From positions 62,001 to 126,000 of the forward strand of contig CANQNF010000004.1 in NCBI GenBank assembly GCA_947625125.1: a stretch of 64,000 nt of DNA, given 5' to 3'. Below, in pieces: positions 9,092 to 18,526 of this stretch. The stretch is from an uncultured Clostridia bacterium. GTDB taxonomy: Bacteria; Bacillota; Clostridia; Oscillospirales; Ruminococcaceae. Under the pieces are notes generated by a model. The model was given only the letters and a program-made list of their open reading frames with translations, had not been told where the DNA came from and did no database searches. The translations under genes and the position numbers were made by a program. How positions within the stretch are numbered: the first letter of the stretch is position 1; each line of letters begins with the position of its first letter.

Positions 9092-12000
9092 TTACTTTTT
9101 CCCCTCCATTGCCAGCAGCACGCCTTTCATCACGTTTATCGGCGGTTCGTTTTTAAGAAGCTTTACCCTCATCGTGCCCTGAGCGCCGTCGACCGTGACC
9201 CTGCCCTTATACGCCCTCGCCGCGTTCATTATACCCGGGACGTTCGCCCCGTCCTCGCGGATAAGAAAGTTTATGTAATCGCCCTTTTGGGAGATCTCCT
9301 TGATCCCGTTTTTCGCGGCGGAATTTCTTAAAAGCGCCACGTTCACAAGCCCCGTTACCGACTTCGGCGGCTCGCCGTAACGGTCTATCAGCTCGTCGAT
9401 GACGTCCTCCGAATCCTCCTGAGACTGTATCTGAGCGATCTTTCGGTACGCGTCGATGCGAAGCGGCAGGTCCTCTATATAATCCTCCGGAATGTATGCG
9501 TTTATAGATATATCGACAAGGCAGTCCTCGGGGGCTTTCGGCGGCTGCTCGCCCTTTTGCTCGGCAATCGCTTCCGTTAAAAGTCTCAGGTACATGTCAT
9601 ACCCGACCGCTTCCATATGCCCGTGCTGCTTTGCGGATAATATCGACCCCACGCCTCTTATTTCGAGGTCGCGCATGGCGATTTTAAAGCCCGAGCCGAA
9701 CTGCGTGAGCTCTCGTATCGCTTCAAGGCGCTTTTGGGCGATTTCGCTTAAAACTCGCCCGCGTCGGAATGTAAAATAGGCGTATGCTCTTCTGTTGGAG
9801 CGCCCCACTCGGCCCCTGAGCTGATATAGCTGGGAAAGCCCGAAGCGGTCGGAATCCTCAATGATCAAAGTGTTCACATTCGGCACGTCCACGCCGGTCT
9901 CGATTATCGTCGTGCAGACTAAAATATCTATTTCGTAATCCAAAAGCTGCCGCCATATATCCGAAAGCTTTTCCTCGTCCATCTGTCCGTGGGCTATTCC
10001 TATTCTTGCGTCAGGGAGAGCCTGCTGCAATTTATATGCGCAGTTGTCAAGAGTTTCAATGCGGTTGTGGATATAATAGACCTGCCCGCCACGCCGAAGC
10101 TCCTTTTGTATCGCCTGGACGATTATGCCCTGCTGATGCTCCAAAACATAGGTCTGGACCGGGTATCTGTCCTGCGGAGGCTCTTCGATGACCGACATAT
10201 CCCGAATCCCCGACATCGCCATGTTGAGGGTCCTCGGTATCGGGGTCGCCGAGAGGGTCAGTATATCCACCGACGGATACATCTCTTTAAGTTTTTCCTT
10301 GTGGGCAACGCCGAATCGCTGTTCCTCGTCGATTATCAAAAGCCCGAGGTCCTTGAATTTTATATCGTTTTGCACCAGCCTGTGCGTGCCGACGACTATA
10401 TCAATATCCCCCTTGGCAAGCTTTTCGACGATCTCCTTTTGCTGCTTGGGAGTCCTAAAACGCGACAAAAGCTCGACGTTCACGGGAAAATACCCGAACC
10501 GTCTCAGGACCGTCTGGTAGTGCTGCCACGCCAAGACCGTCGTGGGAACGAGGATAGCGCACTGCTTTGAATCCAAAATGCACTTCATCGCGGCCCTAAG
10601 AGCAACCTCCGTCTTTCCGAAGCCGACGTCGCCGCAGAGAAGTCTGTCCATCGGTATTTTTTTCATCATATCGCCCTTTATCTCGTCGATAGAGCGAAGC
10701 TGGTCGGCGGTCTCCTCGTACTCGAACCGCTGCTCGAATTCCGCCTGCCAGTCGTTGTCCGGTGAAAAGGCATACCCCTGCGCAAGCTGCCGTTTGGCAT
10801 AGAGCGCAATGAGTTCGTCCGCCATATCCTTGCATGCCTTTTTGACCCTTGCACGGGTCCTCGCCCACTCCTGACCGCCGAGCTTTGAGAGCTTTACCGC
10901 GTCCTCGTCGCCGGGAGCGATGTATTTCGACACGGTGTCGAGCTGCGTGACCGGAACATATAAGACGTCCGAGCCTGCGTATTTTACGGTGATATAGTCC
11001 TTGATAACTCCGCCGGTCTCGATTTTCGAGATGCCGCTGAAACGGCCTATGCCGTGGAGAGTGTGCACGACGAGATCCCCCGGCGAGATATCCTCGAGGG
11101 AGGTTATTTTCTTGGAATTTTCCGGGCGCTTTTTAGTTCTCTTTTTCGGGGCGGCTGCCGCACGCGATATGACCGCCAGTTTCTGCCCCGGATATTCAAG
11201 ACCCGCCGACAATACGCCCTCGCCGACGTAGACCATCCCGGGAGATCTCACCGAATCGTCCGAGAGTATCTGACACCTAAAGCCCTCTCTTGAAATATCG
11301 TCCCGCAAGACGTCGCGGGCCTTTTCGTTTCCTGCAAGGATTATCACGCAGTAGTCCCTGTCGGTGAAGTCCCGAAGTTCCTCAAACAGCGACTGCGTAT
11401 CTCCGCTCCAGGCAGACGACGAGAATGCCTCGGCCGCTATCATCTTTTTCAGCCTGATATCCGAGCCCCTTAAGAACATGTCCGCATAGATGAGCTTCTT
11501 TTTTTCGGCGAGCGCCATTATGTCCCGAAACTCATGATAAAACCCCGACGTCTCGCGATATAAAACCCCGTCCTCGTAGAGAAGCTTTATATCCTCCTGA
11601 AGCTGAGCCGAGTAGGCCTTGGCCCTCTCGCAGCATGCTGCATACTCCGAAACTATGACGAATCCGTCGGAAAAATAGTCTAAGACCGTCGCTCCCTCGG
11701 GATAAATTTTTGAATAATATTTGTCTGCGCTCGCAAGCCCCACGCCGCTTTTTATCGCGTCGAGGTCCTGCCGAAGATTCTTTTTTATCAGCTCCGCATG
11801 CCTGCCCGTAACGCCGTTTATCATTCTCTCGATTTCCTCGGCAAGCTCCTCGCCCCGGTATAAAAGCTCCTTTGCAGGCGTGACCGAAAGGCTTTTTACG
11901 GTGTCTATTCTTCTCTGGGAATCGGGGTCGAAAAGGGATACCGTGTCTATCTCGTTGCCCCAAAGTTCGATTCTGTACGGCAGCTCCGCGTCAACGGGGT

Positions 12001-12544
12001 AAATATCTATTATGGCGCCCCTTACCGAAAACTGACCCCTGCCGTCGGTCTGCGGCACACGGGAGTAGCCCATCTCCACCAAAAGCTCCGAAAGCTCGTG
12101 CGTGTCTATCTCCTCGCCCGGCTTAAAGTCCACGGTGAGTTCCTTAAGCCTTTCGGGAGGTATAGCCGACTGCATGGAAGCCTCGCAGGAGCATACCAAA
12201 ACCTCTGCCGAGCCGTCCAGAATCCTGCTCAAAGCGGCTATTCTTCTTTGCTCATATTCGGGGGAGGCAGTCTCGATATTGGCAAGCGTGAAGTCCTTGA
12301 CCGGGTATAAGACCGCGGCCTCCCTGCCTCTGAAAGCGTTTATATCGGCGGCAGTCCTTGTCGCGTTTGCCTCGTCGGGGCAGATAAAAAGGAGCTTTCC
12401 CTTTAAAGAAAGCCATGCGGCCGCGTGGGCCTTATGGACCCCGCTGAGACCGTTCATCGAAACGGGAAATTGCCCCTTTGAAGCGGCGCCGTCAAGTTCT
12501 ACGATAAATCCCGGAAAATTATCCTTTGAAAGGAAAATGTTCAT
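9092..12544 (-). CDS. mfd: Transcription-repair coupling factor Mfd
   Basis: Mfd displaces RNA polymerase stalled at DNA lesions and recruits UvrA. The 1150 residues have the full family order: UvrB-like N-terminal module, RNA-polymerase-interacting CarD-like domain (ISPGDLVVHTLHGIGRF), RecG-like translocase with Walker A LLCGDVGFGKTE, DEEQ box LLIIDEEQRFG, SATPIPRTLNMA, QLRGRVGRS, and the C-terminal TRCF domain. An ATG at 12544 is preferred, because GAGG lies five bases upstream and overlaps the pth stop; a GTG two codons upstream lacks a site. Third gene after glmU and pth, a usual Firmicutes arrangement. Confidence 0.97.
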   Translation of the reverse strand: MNIFLSKDNFPGFIVELDGAASKGQFPVSMNGLSGVHKAHAAAWLSLKGKLLFICPDEANATRTAADINAFRGREAAVLYPVKDFTLANIETASPEYEQRRIAALSRILDGSAEVLVCSCEASMQSAIPPERLKELTVDFKPGEEIDTHELSELLVEMGYSRVPQTDGRGQFSVRGAIIDIYPVDAELPYRIELWGNEIDTVSLFDPDSQRRIDTVKSLSVTPAKELLYRGEELAEEIERMINGVTGRHAELIKKNLRQDLDAIKSGVGLASADKYYSKIYPEGATVLDYFSDGFVIVSEYAACCERAKAYSAQLQEDIKLLYEDGVLYRETSGFYHEFRDIMALAEKKKLIYADMFLRGSDIRLKKMIAAEAFSSSAWSGDTQSLFEELRDFTDRDYCVIILAGNEKARDVLRDDISREGFRCQILSDDSVRSPGMVYVGEGVLSAGLEYPGQKLAVISRAAAAPKKRTKKRPENSKKITSLEDISPGDLVVHTLHGIGRFSGISKIETGGVIKDYITVKYAGSDVLYVPVTQLDTVSKYIAPGDEDAVKLSKLGGQEWARTRARVKKACKDMADELIALYAKRQLAQGYAFSPDNDWQAEFEQRFEYEETADQLRSIDEIKGDMMKKIPMDRLLCGDVGFGKTEVALRAAMKCILDSKQCAILVPTTVLAWQHYQTVLRRFGYFPVNVELLSRFRTPKQQKEIVEKLAKGDIDIVVGTHRLVQNDIKFKDLGLLIIDEEQRFGVAHKEKLKEMYPSVDILTLSATPIPRTLNMAMSGIRDMSVIEEPPQDRYPVQTYVLEHQQGIIVQAIQKELRRGGQVYYIHNRIETLDNCAYKLQQALPDARIGIAHGQMDEEKLSDIWRQLLDYEIDILVCTTIIETGVDVPNVNTLIIEDSDRFGLSQLYQLRGRVGRSNRRAYAYFTFRRGRVLSEIAQKRLEAIRELTQFGSGFKIAMRDLEIRGVGSILSAKQHGHMEAVGYDMYLRLLTEAIAEQKGEQPPKAPEDCLVDISINAYIPEDYIEDLPLRIDAYRKIAQIQSQEDSEDVIDELIDRYGEPPKSVTGLVNVALLRNSAAKNGIKEISQKGDYINFLIREDGANVPGIMNAARAYKGRVTVDGAQGTMRVKLLKNEPPINVMKGVLLAMEGKK

Positions 12545-12551
12545 ATCCACC

Positions 12552-13154
12552 TCAGTTATATCTGTTCATCGCTTTGTCAAGTTCTCCCGCTACGATAAGC
12601 TCGGCAGCCTCCGCAGCATGATTAAAAGCTTCAAAAACGGTCTTTTTCTCGCTGTCTGAGAATTCCGACGTGACCCATGCCGCAAGGTCGTAGTCGGGAT
12701 GTGGCTTGTCGCCTATGCCGACCTTTATCCTCGGGAAGTCCTCGGAGCCGGTGAGCGTGACGATTGAACGCAGCCCGCGCTGGCCGCCGTCCGAGCCTTT
12801 TCGGCGTATGCGTATCTTTCCCACGTCAAGAGATATGTCGTCGCAGATGACCAAGACCCGCTCTATCGGTATCTTATAAAAATTCATCGCCTCGACGACC
12901 GCCTCGCCCGAGTTGTTCATATAGGTCGTCGGCTTCATCAAAAGGCATTTATGCCCCGAAATTTCGCACGTCCCCGTCACCGCCTTGAATTTTACCCGCG
13001 TGACCGAGACCCCGAGCTTCGAGGAGAGGTTGTCTATTGTCAGCCATCCGCAGTTGTGGCGGGTCCGGGCATACTTTTCCCCGGGATTCCCAAGCCCCAC
13101 GATGAGCCACTCAATGCCGCCGGAGTCTCTTTTGAATGATGAAAAAATTCCCAT
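12552..13154 (-). CDS. pth: Peptidyl-tRNA hydrolase
   Basis: A 200-residue cytoplasmic enzyme that releases peptides from prematurely dropped peptidyl-tRNA. Family residues are present: LIVGLGNPGEKYARTRHNCG with the catalytic His at about 33, KPTTYMNNSGEAV, and the ICDDISLDVGKIRIRRKGS region with the catalytic Asp. Length is typical. The stop codon forms part of the mfd ribosome binding site, so the two are translationally coupled. Confidence 0.96.
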   Translation of the reverse strand: MGIFSSFKRDSGGIEWLIVGLGNPGEKYARTRHNCGWLTIDNLSSKLGVSVTRVKFKAVTGTCEISGHKCLLMKPTTYMNNSGEAVVEAMNFYKIPIERVLVICDDISLDVGKIRIRRKGSDGGQRGLRSIVTLTGSEDFPRIKVGIGDKPHPDYDLAAWVTSEFSDSEKKTVFEAFNHAAEAAELIVAGELDKAMNRYN

Positions 13155-13219
13155 AATTATCTCCCAAAGGCGCGCCGAAACCCCCGCTTTTTCGGCAGGG
13201 GGGATGGGCGCTGATTATG

Positions 13220-14623
13220 TCAAATAAATTTCTTTCCTTTTTCAAGGTGCCTCGAAAGCTTTTTCTCGGCATAGCCCTCGCGAATTTTCTGCTCGCCGCG
13301 CTCAATAGCCAAAGCACCGTCGGGGACGTCCTTTGTTACCGTCGAGCCTGCCGCGGTATAGGCGGCGTTTCCGACCTTTACGGGCGCCACGAGGTTTGTA
13401 TTGCAGCCGATGAACGCGTTGTCGCCTATCTCGGTGCGGAATTTGTTGGTGCCGTCGTAGTTGGCGGTAAGAGAGCCGCAGCCGAAGTTGACGTTTTTGC
13501 CGACGTCGGAGTCTCCGACATAGTTGAAGTGCGAGACCGACGTGCCCTTGCCGACGGTGGAATTTTTGATTTCGACAAAGTCGCCGACGTGCACGCTGTC
13601 GTCTATTACCGTGCCCGGCCTTAACTGCACGAACGGGCCGATGTTGCAGTCCGAACCGACCTTGGAGCCGTTTGCGTAGACGTTATTTAAGCTTGACCTC
13701 TCGCCGACCACGGTGTCGCAAAGCTGGCAGTTCGGGCCGATGACGGAGTTCTTTCCTATCTCGGTGCAGCCCTTTAAAATGCAGCCCGGGAGGATTTTTG
13801 CGCCGGCCGCGATTTTGACCTCGGGGGAGATGATTATGCCGTCTGTGCATACAAACTCGACCCCGTTTTCAAGGTGCTTGTCTATGACCCTTTTTCTTGC
13901 GATTTCGTTCAGCTCAAGCATGCCCTTTCGGTCGTTTGCCGATAAAACTATATCGGGATTTTCGGCGATATATGCGTCCACGCGCTTGCCCTCGGCCTTG
14001 AGTATCTCTATCGTGTCCGTAAGATAATATTCCCCCTGCGAATTGTTTCGGGTAAGCTTCGGGAGAGCTTTTAAAAGTTCATCCGTCTTGAACCAGAAGC
14101 AGCCGGAATTTATCTCATGAATTTTCGCTTCATCGGCGGTGCAGTCCTTTTGCTCTCTTATCGCGCTGACTCCAGTATCGTCGCGGATTATCCTGCCGTA
14201 GCCGTAGGGGTCGGGTATTTCTGCCGAAAGAACGGTCGCGGCGTTATTTTTTGAGGCATGGAATTCAAGGGACTTTATAAGCGTTTCGGGATCGACAAAG
14301 GGCGCGTCCCCGTTATAGATAAGCGTGTTCCCGCCGGGATTTTCTTTTAGCCAGTCAGCCGCTGTCATCACGGCATGCCCGGTCCCCAATCTTTCCGACT
14401 GAAAGACGGTCCTGAACCTGCCCTCGGCGTATTTCTCAAGATACTCTTTAGCATAGCCGGTGACTATGCAGATATTTTTTATGCCCGCCTCGGAAAACGA
14501 GTCGGTTATCCAGGAAATGATGGGCTTTGAAAGTATCTCGGCCATCGTCTTAGGCAGGTCTGAGCGAAGCCTTTTGCCCTGCCCTCCGGCAAGTATTAAG
14601 GCGTTTGTGTTACGGATGTCCAT
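13220..14623 (-). CDS. glmU: Bifunctional GlmU, UDP-GlcNAc pyrophosphorylase/glucosamine-1-P acetyltransferase
   Basis: Makes UDP-N-acetylglucosamine for peptidoglycan. The N-terminal nucleotidyltransferase starts with ALILAGGQGKRLRSDLPK and has IYNGDAPFV (canonical GD...P). The C-terminal left-handed beta-helix has HFNYVGDSDVG, GCGSLTANYDGTNKF and AAGSTVTKDVP, with the acetyltransferase residues. The length of 467 residues matches the family. The ATG at 14623 has AAAGGTG seven bases upstream; an upstream in-frame start at 14731 would lie within the 113-bp repeat and is rejected. First gene of glmU-pth-mfd. Confidence 0.96.
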   Translation of the reverse strand: MDIRNTNALILAGGQGKRLRSDLPKTMAEILSKPIISWITDSFSEAGIKNICIVTGYAKEYLEKYAEGRFRTVFQSERLGTGHAVMTAADWLKENPGGNTLIYNGDAPFVDPETLIKSLEFHASKNNAATVLSAEIPDPYGYGRIIRDDTGVSAIREQKDCTADEAKIHEINSGCFWFKTDELLKALPKLTRNNSQGEYYLTDTIEILKAEGKRVDAYIAENPDIVLSANDRKGMLELNEIARKRVIDKHLENGVEFVCTDGIIISPEVKIAAGAKILPGCILKGCTEIGKNSVIGPNCQLCDTVVGERSSLNNVYANGSKVGSDCNIGPFVQLRPGTVIDDSVHVGDFVEIKNSTVGKGTSVSHFNYVGDSDVGKNVNFGCGSLTANYDGTNKFRTEIGDNAFIGCNTNLVAPVKVGNAAYTAAGSTVTKDVPDGALAIERGEQKIREGYAEKKLSRHLEKGKKFI

Positions 14624-14657
14624 TTTTATCACCTTTCGGGGAAATATTGTCGGATTT

Positions 14658-14884
14658 ATTATAGCATAAATCCGCAGGATTTGTGCTATAATCAGCCATC
14701 TTTTGCGGTTCCCGACGAAGTCGGGGAGCAAAAGGGCGACTAAAATAAATTATAATAATCGCTTGCGATTATTATAGCATAAATCCGCAGGATTTGTGCT
14801 ATAATCAGCCATCTTTTGCGGTTCCCGACGAAGTCGGGGAGCAAAAGGGCGACTAAAAATAATTTATAATAATCGTTTAAGATT
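14658..14884. repeat. Tandem 113-bp repeat carrying divergent extended -10 boxes
   Basis: Two direct copies (14658-14770 and 14771-14884), nearly identical over their first 85 bases. Each begins with a 35-base palindrome (16-base arms, loop GCA) whose two arms carry TGCTATAAT pointing outward on opposite strands. A second hairpin follows (CTTTTGC and CCCGAC arms, loop GAA), then an AT-rich palindrome at the unit junction (12-base arms 14751-14762 and 14765-14776). The left-most minus-strand TATAAT (14658-14663) is suitably placed to start glmU transcription. Confidence 0.85.
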
Positions 14885-14994
14885 ATTATACAACAAAAAA
14901 ATCAGACTTTCAAGACAAAATCAGGCGATAATTTTTCATAAAATTGCACAATTTATCCTTTGAGATTTTGGGTATTATTTTATTTTAAAGGGTA

Positions 14995-15023
14995 TGGTAA
15001 AATCATGCGTTTTCTGGTATAAT
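14995..15023 (+). promoter_or_regulatory. Extended -10 promoter of ppdK
   Basis: TGGTATAAT (TATAAT at 15018-15023) has an extended -10 TG; the -35 TGGTAA at 17 bases is poor. A short hairpin (AGCCG/CGGCT) lies in the leader before the ribosome binding site. Confidence 0.6.
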
Positions 15024-15085
15024 GATTATAATTCCGAAAAGCCGTGAAAATCGGCTCGGATAAAATGTATGGAGGTAAAAAACCA

Positions 15086-17719
15086 ATGAGCAAAAAGTAT
15101 TGTTACCTTTTCACCGAAGGCAACGCTCAGATGCGTGAGCTTTTGGGAGGAAAGGGCGCGAACCTTGCAGAGATGACGAACATCGGTCTGCCGGTTCCGC
15201 AGGGCTTCACTATTTCCACCGAGGCCTGCACCCAGTATTATGAGGACGGCAGGCAGATCAACCCCGAGATCATGGCCGAGATCATGGAATACATCGAGAA
15301 GATGGAAAACATCACCGGCAAGAAGTTCGGCGACAAGGAAAACCCGCTTTTAGTTTCGGTCCGTTCCGGCGCAAGAGCCTCTATGCCGGGCATGATGGAC
15401 ACCATCCTTAACCTCGGTCTTAACGAGGACGTCGTAAACGTCATCGCCGCCAAGTCCAATAATCCCCGCTGGGCTTGGGACTGCTACCGCAGATTCATCC
15501 AGATGTTCTCGGACGTCGTCATGGAGGTCGGCAAGAAGTATTTTGAGAAGCTTATCGACCAGATGAAAGAGGAAAAGGGCGTTACTCAGGACGTCGAGCT
15601 CGACGCCGAGGATCTTCACAAGCTCGCTGACCAGTTCAAGGCCGAGTACAAGAACCAGCTCGGCAAGGACTTCCCGGACGACCCGAAGGAGCAGCTCTTT
15701 GAAGCTATCAAGGCTGTTTTCCGTTCCTGGGACAACCCGAGAGCCAATATCTACCGCATGGACCACGATATCCCGTACTCCTGGGGCACCGCCGTCAACG
15801 TACAGATGATGGCGTTCGGCAACATGGGCGACAACTGCGGCACCGGCGTTGCGTTCACCCGTAACCCCGCTACCGGCGAAAAGGGCCTGATGGGCGAATT
15901 CTTAACTAACGCGCAAGGCGAAGACGTCGTTGCGGGCGTCCGCACTCCTATGCCGATAGCCAAGATGGCCGAGGTCTTCCCGAAAGTTTACGAGCAGTTC
16001 CAGGAAGTCTGCAAGATACTTGAAAATCACTACCGCGACATGCAGGATATGGAGTTCACCGTTGAGAATGAGAAGCTCTACATGCTCCAGACCCGTAACG
16101 GCAAGAGAACTGCCGCCGCCGCCATCAAGATCGCCTGCGACCTTATCGACGAGGGCATGATCACCGAGGAAGAAGCTCTTATGCAGATCGACGCCAAGTC
16201 GCTCGACATGCTTCTCCACCCGACATTCGACGCCGACGCCCTTAAGAAAGCCGTTCCTATCGGCAAGGGCATCGCCGCTTCTCCGGGAGCTGCCGCCGGC
16301 ACCATCGTATTTACCGCCGAGGACGCAGTCGCTCACGGAAAGAACAAGGAAAAGGTCGTTTTGGTCCGTCTTGAGACTTCTCCCGAGGACATCGAGGGCA
16401 TGAAGTATTCTCAGGGCATCCTCACCGTAAGAGGCGGACAGACCTCTCACGCTGCCGTTGTTGCCAGAGGCATGGGCACCTGCTGCGTTTCCGGCTGCGG
16501 CGACATCAAGATGGATGAAGAAAACAAGTGCTTCACCCTTGCCGGCAAGACCTACCACGAGGGCGACGCTATCTCGCTCGACGGCTCCACCGGCAACATC
16601 TACGGCGAGCTTATCCCGACCGTTCCCGCCGACCCGAATTCCGGTTACTTCGGCAGGATCATGGAGATGGCCGACAAGTATAAGAAACTGGGCGTAAGGA
16701 CCAACGCCGACACTCCCGCCGACGCCAAGCAGGCCGCCGCTTTCGGCGCACAGGGCATCGGCCTCTGCCGTACCGAGCACATGTTCTTCGACCCTGCAAG
16801 GATCGGCGCTTTCAGAGAGATGATCTGCTCCGAGACCGTTGAGGAGCGCGAAGCCGCTCTTGCCAAGATCGAGCCCATGCAGCAGGCCGACTTCGAGGGT
16901 CTGTTCGAGGCTCTCGGCGGCTATCCCGTCACCATCCGCTTCTTAGACCCGCCGCTTCATGAATTCGTCCCCACCGACGAAGCCGACATTGAGGCTCTTG
17001 CAAAGGCTCAGGGCAAGTCCGTCGCTTATATCAAGCAGGTCATCGCAGACCTCCACGAGTTCAACCCGATGATGGGTCACCGCGGCTGCCGTCTGACCGT
17101 AACCTATCCCGAGATCGCCGTCATGCAGACCAAGGCTGTCATCAAGGCCGCCATCAATGTCAAGAAAAATCATCCCGACTGGAACATCGTTCCCGAGATC
17201 ATGATCCCGCTGGTTGGCGAGGTCAAGGAGCTCAAGTTCGTCAAGGACACCGTCGTAAAGACTGCCGACGAGGTCATCAAGGCCGCCGGCTCCGATCTTA
17301 AGTATGAGGTCGGCACCATGATCGAGATTCCGAGAGCCGCCCTTACAGCCGACGATATCGCCAAGGAAGCCGAGTTCTTCTGCTTCGGCACCAACGACCT
17401 GACCCAGATGACGTTCGGCTTCTCCCGTGACGACGCGGGCAAGTTCCTCCCGGCTTATTATTCCAACAAGATCTACGAGTCCGACCCGTTCGCTCGTCTC
17501 GACACCACCGGCGTAGGCAAGCTGATGGATATGGCCGTAACAATGGGTAAAAAGGTAAGGCCCGAGCTTCACTGCGGTATCTGCGGCGAGCACGGCGGCG
17601 ACCCGAGCTCCATTGAGTTCTGCCACAAGATCGGCCTCGACTATGTTTCCTGCTCGCCGTTCCGTGTTCCGATCGCAAGACTTGCGGCGGCCCAGGCGGC
17701 AATCAAGGACAAGAAGTAA
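15086..17719 (+). CDS. ppdK: Pyruvate, phosphate dikinase
   Basis: Interconverts pyruvate + ATP + Pi with PEP + AMP + PPi, used by many anaerobes for PPi-linked glycolysis or gluconeogenesis. The 877 residues carry the ATP-grasp motif GGKGANLAEM, the phosphocarrier motif GGQTSHAAVVARG with His at residue 455 (same number as in the Clostridium symbiosum enzyme), and the C-terminal PEP-binding barrel with FCFGTNDLTQMTFGFSRDD and CGICGEHGGDP (catalytic Cys about 833). The ATG at 15086 has GGAGG ten bases upstream. It is followed by a terminator, so it is single-gene. Codon use is strongly biased to C-ending codons, as in highly expressed genes. Confidence 0.97.
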   Translation: MSKKYCYLFTEGNAQMRELLGGKGANLAEMTNIGLPVPQGFTISTEACTQYYEDGRQINPEIMAEIMEYIEKMENITGKKFGDKENPLLVSVRSGARASMPGMMDTILNLGLNEDVVNVIAAKSNNPRWAWDCYRRFIQMFSDVVMEVGKKYFEKLIDQMKEEKGVTQDVELDAEDLHKLADQFKAEYKNQLGKDFPDDPKEQLFEAIKAVFRSWDNPRANIYRMDHDIPYSWGTAVNVQMMAFGNMGDNCGTGVAFTRNPATGEKGLMGEFLTNAQGEDVVAGVRTPMPIAKMAEVFPKVYEQFQEVCKILENHYRDMQDMEFTVENEKLYMLQTRNGKRTAAAAIKIACDLIDEGMITEEEALMQIDAKSLDMLLHPTFDADALKKAVPIGKGIAASPGAAAGTIVFTAEDAVAHGKNKEKVVLVRLETSPEDIEGMKYSQGILTVRGGQTSHAAVVARGMGTCCVSGCGDIKMDEENKCFTLAGKTYHEGDAISLDGSTGNIYGELIPTVPADPNSGYFGRIMEMADKYKKLGVRTNADTPADAKQAAAFGAQGIGLCRTEHMFFDPARIGAFREMICSETVEEREAALAKIEPMQQADFEGLFEALGGYPVTIRFLDPPLHEFVPTDEADIEALAKAQGKSVAYIKQVIADLHEFNPMMGHRGCRLTVTYPEIAVMQTKAVIKAAINVKKNHPDWNIVPEIMIPLVGEVKELKFVKDTVVKTADEVIKAAGSDLKYEVGTMIEIPRAALTADDIAKEAEFFCFGTNDLTQMTFGFSRDDAGKFLPAYYSNKIYESDPFARLDTTGVGKLMDMAVTMGKKVRPELHCGICGEHGGDPSSIEFCHKIGLDYVSCSPFRVPIARLAAAQAAIKDKK

Positions 17720-17748
17720 TAGCGAAGCAATACTTTATAGCCCATAAA

Positions 17749-17786
17749 ACAAGCCCCCGTATGGTTTCATGCGGGGGTTTGAGTTT
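17749..17786 (+). terminator. Intrinsic terminator of ppdK
   Basis: Stem AAGCCCCCG / CGGGGGTTT with a T-rich tail, 30 bases after the stop. Confidence 0.85.
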
Positions 17787-17821
17787 AATTGCGCCACGGT
17801 TCATGAGGGTTGAGCTGGGAA

Positions 17822-18281
17822 AATTTTTAATTTTGGGGCAGGATGTTGCAGAGCAGTTTAGTGGCTTAAAGTGTTAAAGCAGTCTTGCTGATTTGGGGCA
17901 ATTTTTGTGCAACGTTTTAAATCGCTTAATTTAGTTGAATTCATCAAAGCTCGAAATCTTGCAAAAATTTAAATAATTTATCAAAACCCTATTGCTTTAA
18001 AGTAGTGAACTGTGCTATAATTAACTTATCAAATATTTGCGCCCGACGGAGGCTTGCATATGGCTTCGGGAGAGCTTGAACCAAAACGCATGTTTGGGGG
18101 AGCATGCCCTGAAGACTCGGACTTGGGATGGCTTGAACCAAACCGCGCGTTCGGAAATGTTTTGCTTTGTAAACGCAGGCTTGGGATGGCATGATCCTGA
18201 AAACTCGGGTTTGAGGGTTTATGCTGTGTAAGCGCGGGCATGGCGGGTTCTTGCTTATCCGCAAGTGCGCGGGAAGCCGGA
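17822..18281. other. Gene-free region with promoter and degenerate short repeats
   Basis: No convincing gene is seen in this part of the 800-base gap between ppdK and the phosphatase. A promoter-like pair TTGCTT-18-TATAAT (17992-18021, TGC before the -10) points toward the phosphatase, giving a leader of about 500 bases. From 18050 to 18245 short phrases recur imperfectly: GCTTGAACCAAA at about 18073 and 18131, CTGAA-ACTCGG at about 18109 and 18195, and TGTAA-CGC-GGC at about 18169 and 18227. Confidence 0.5.
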
Positions 18282-18359
18282 GGCGAAGCCCCGCTGCGCT
18301 TTGCGCAGCAGCCTCGGCTTCGCCGAGGCGGTTCGGCGGAGCCGAACCGGGGCTTCGCC
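18282..18359. repeat. Three-hairpin cloverleaf repeat, copy E
   Basis: Core stem GGCGAAGCCCC (18282-18292) pairs with 18349-18359. The three perfect hairpins are 18293-18309 (loop TTT), 18311-18329 (loop TTC) and 18330-18348 (loop GGA). Only the A at 18310 is unpaired at the junction. Confidence 0.9.
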
Positions 18360-18382
18360 CGGGTATGGTTGAACCAACGCAT

Positions 18383-18420
18383 AAGAATACAGAAATCAGA
18401 AATCAGATGTCAGATTTTCA
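18383..18420. repeat. Short dispersed CAGAAATCAGA-type repeat
   Basis: ACAGAAATCAGAAATCAGAT and the following GTCAGATTTTC resemble segments at 23278-23316, 23365-23403 (inverted) and 9036-9058 (inverted). Two of the four lie next to cloverleaf repeats. Confidence 0.5.
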
Positions 18421-18526
18421 AGCGCCACCTGCGGCGATAATCAATAATAACGTTTGCGGAACCTGCCCCTGAACAAAAACAGCTGCGCAGGTCGGGGCAA
18501 ACGCCCACAAAAAGGACGGGACGGCT

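Noticed and set aside
14624-14731. N-terminal extension of GlmU to 14731
   Set aside because: The extension crosses the 113-bp repeat and the likely promoter; the ATG at 14623 has a good ribosome binding site.
14658-14884. CRISPR array
   Set aside because: Only two long units with no spacers; the units are direct copies, and no cas gene is near.
15902-16780. Long minus-strand ORF opposite ppdK
   Set aside because: It follows from the strong codon bias of ppdK; Val/Gly/Leu-rich product without motifs.
18282-18359. Integron attC or tRNA gene from the cloverleaf shape
   Set aside because: No anticodon loop, no CCA, no conserved tRNA bases and no integrase site sequences.
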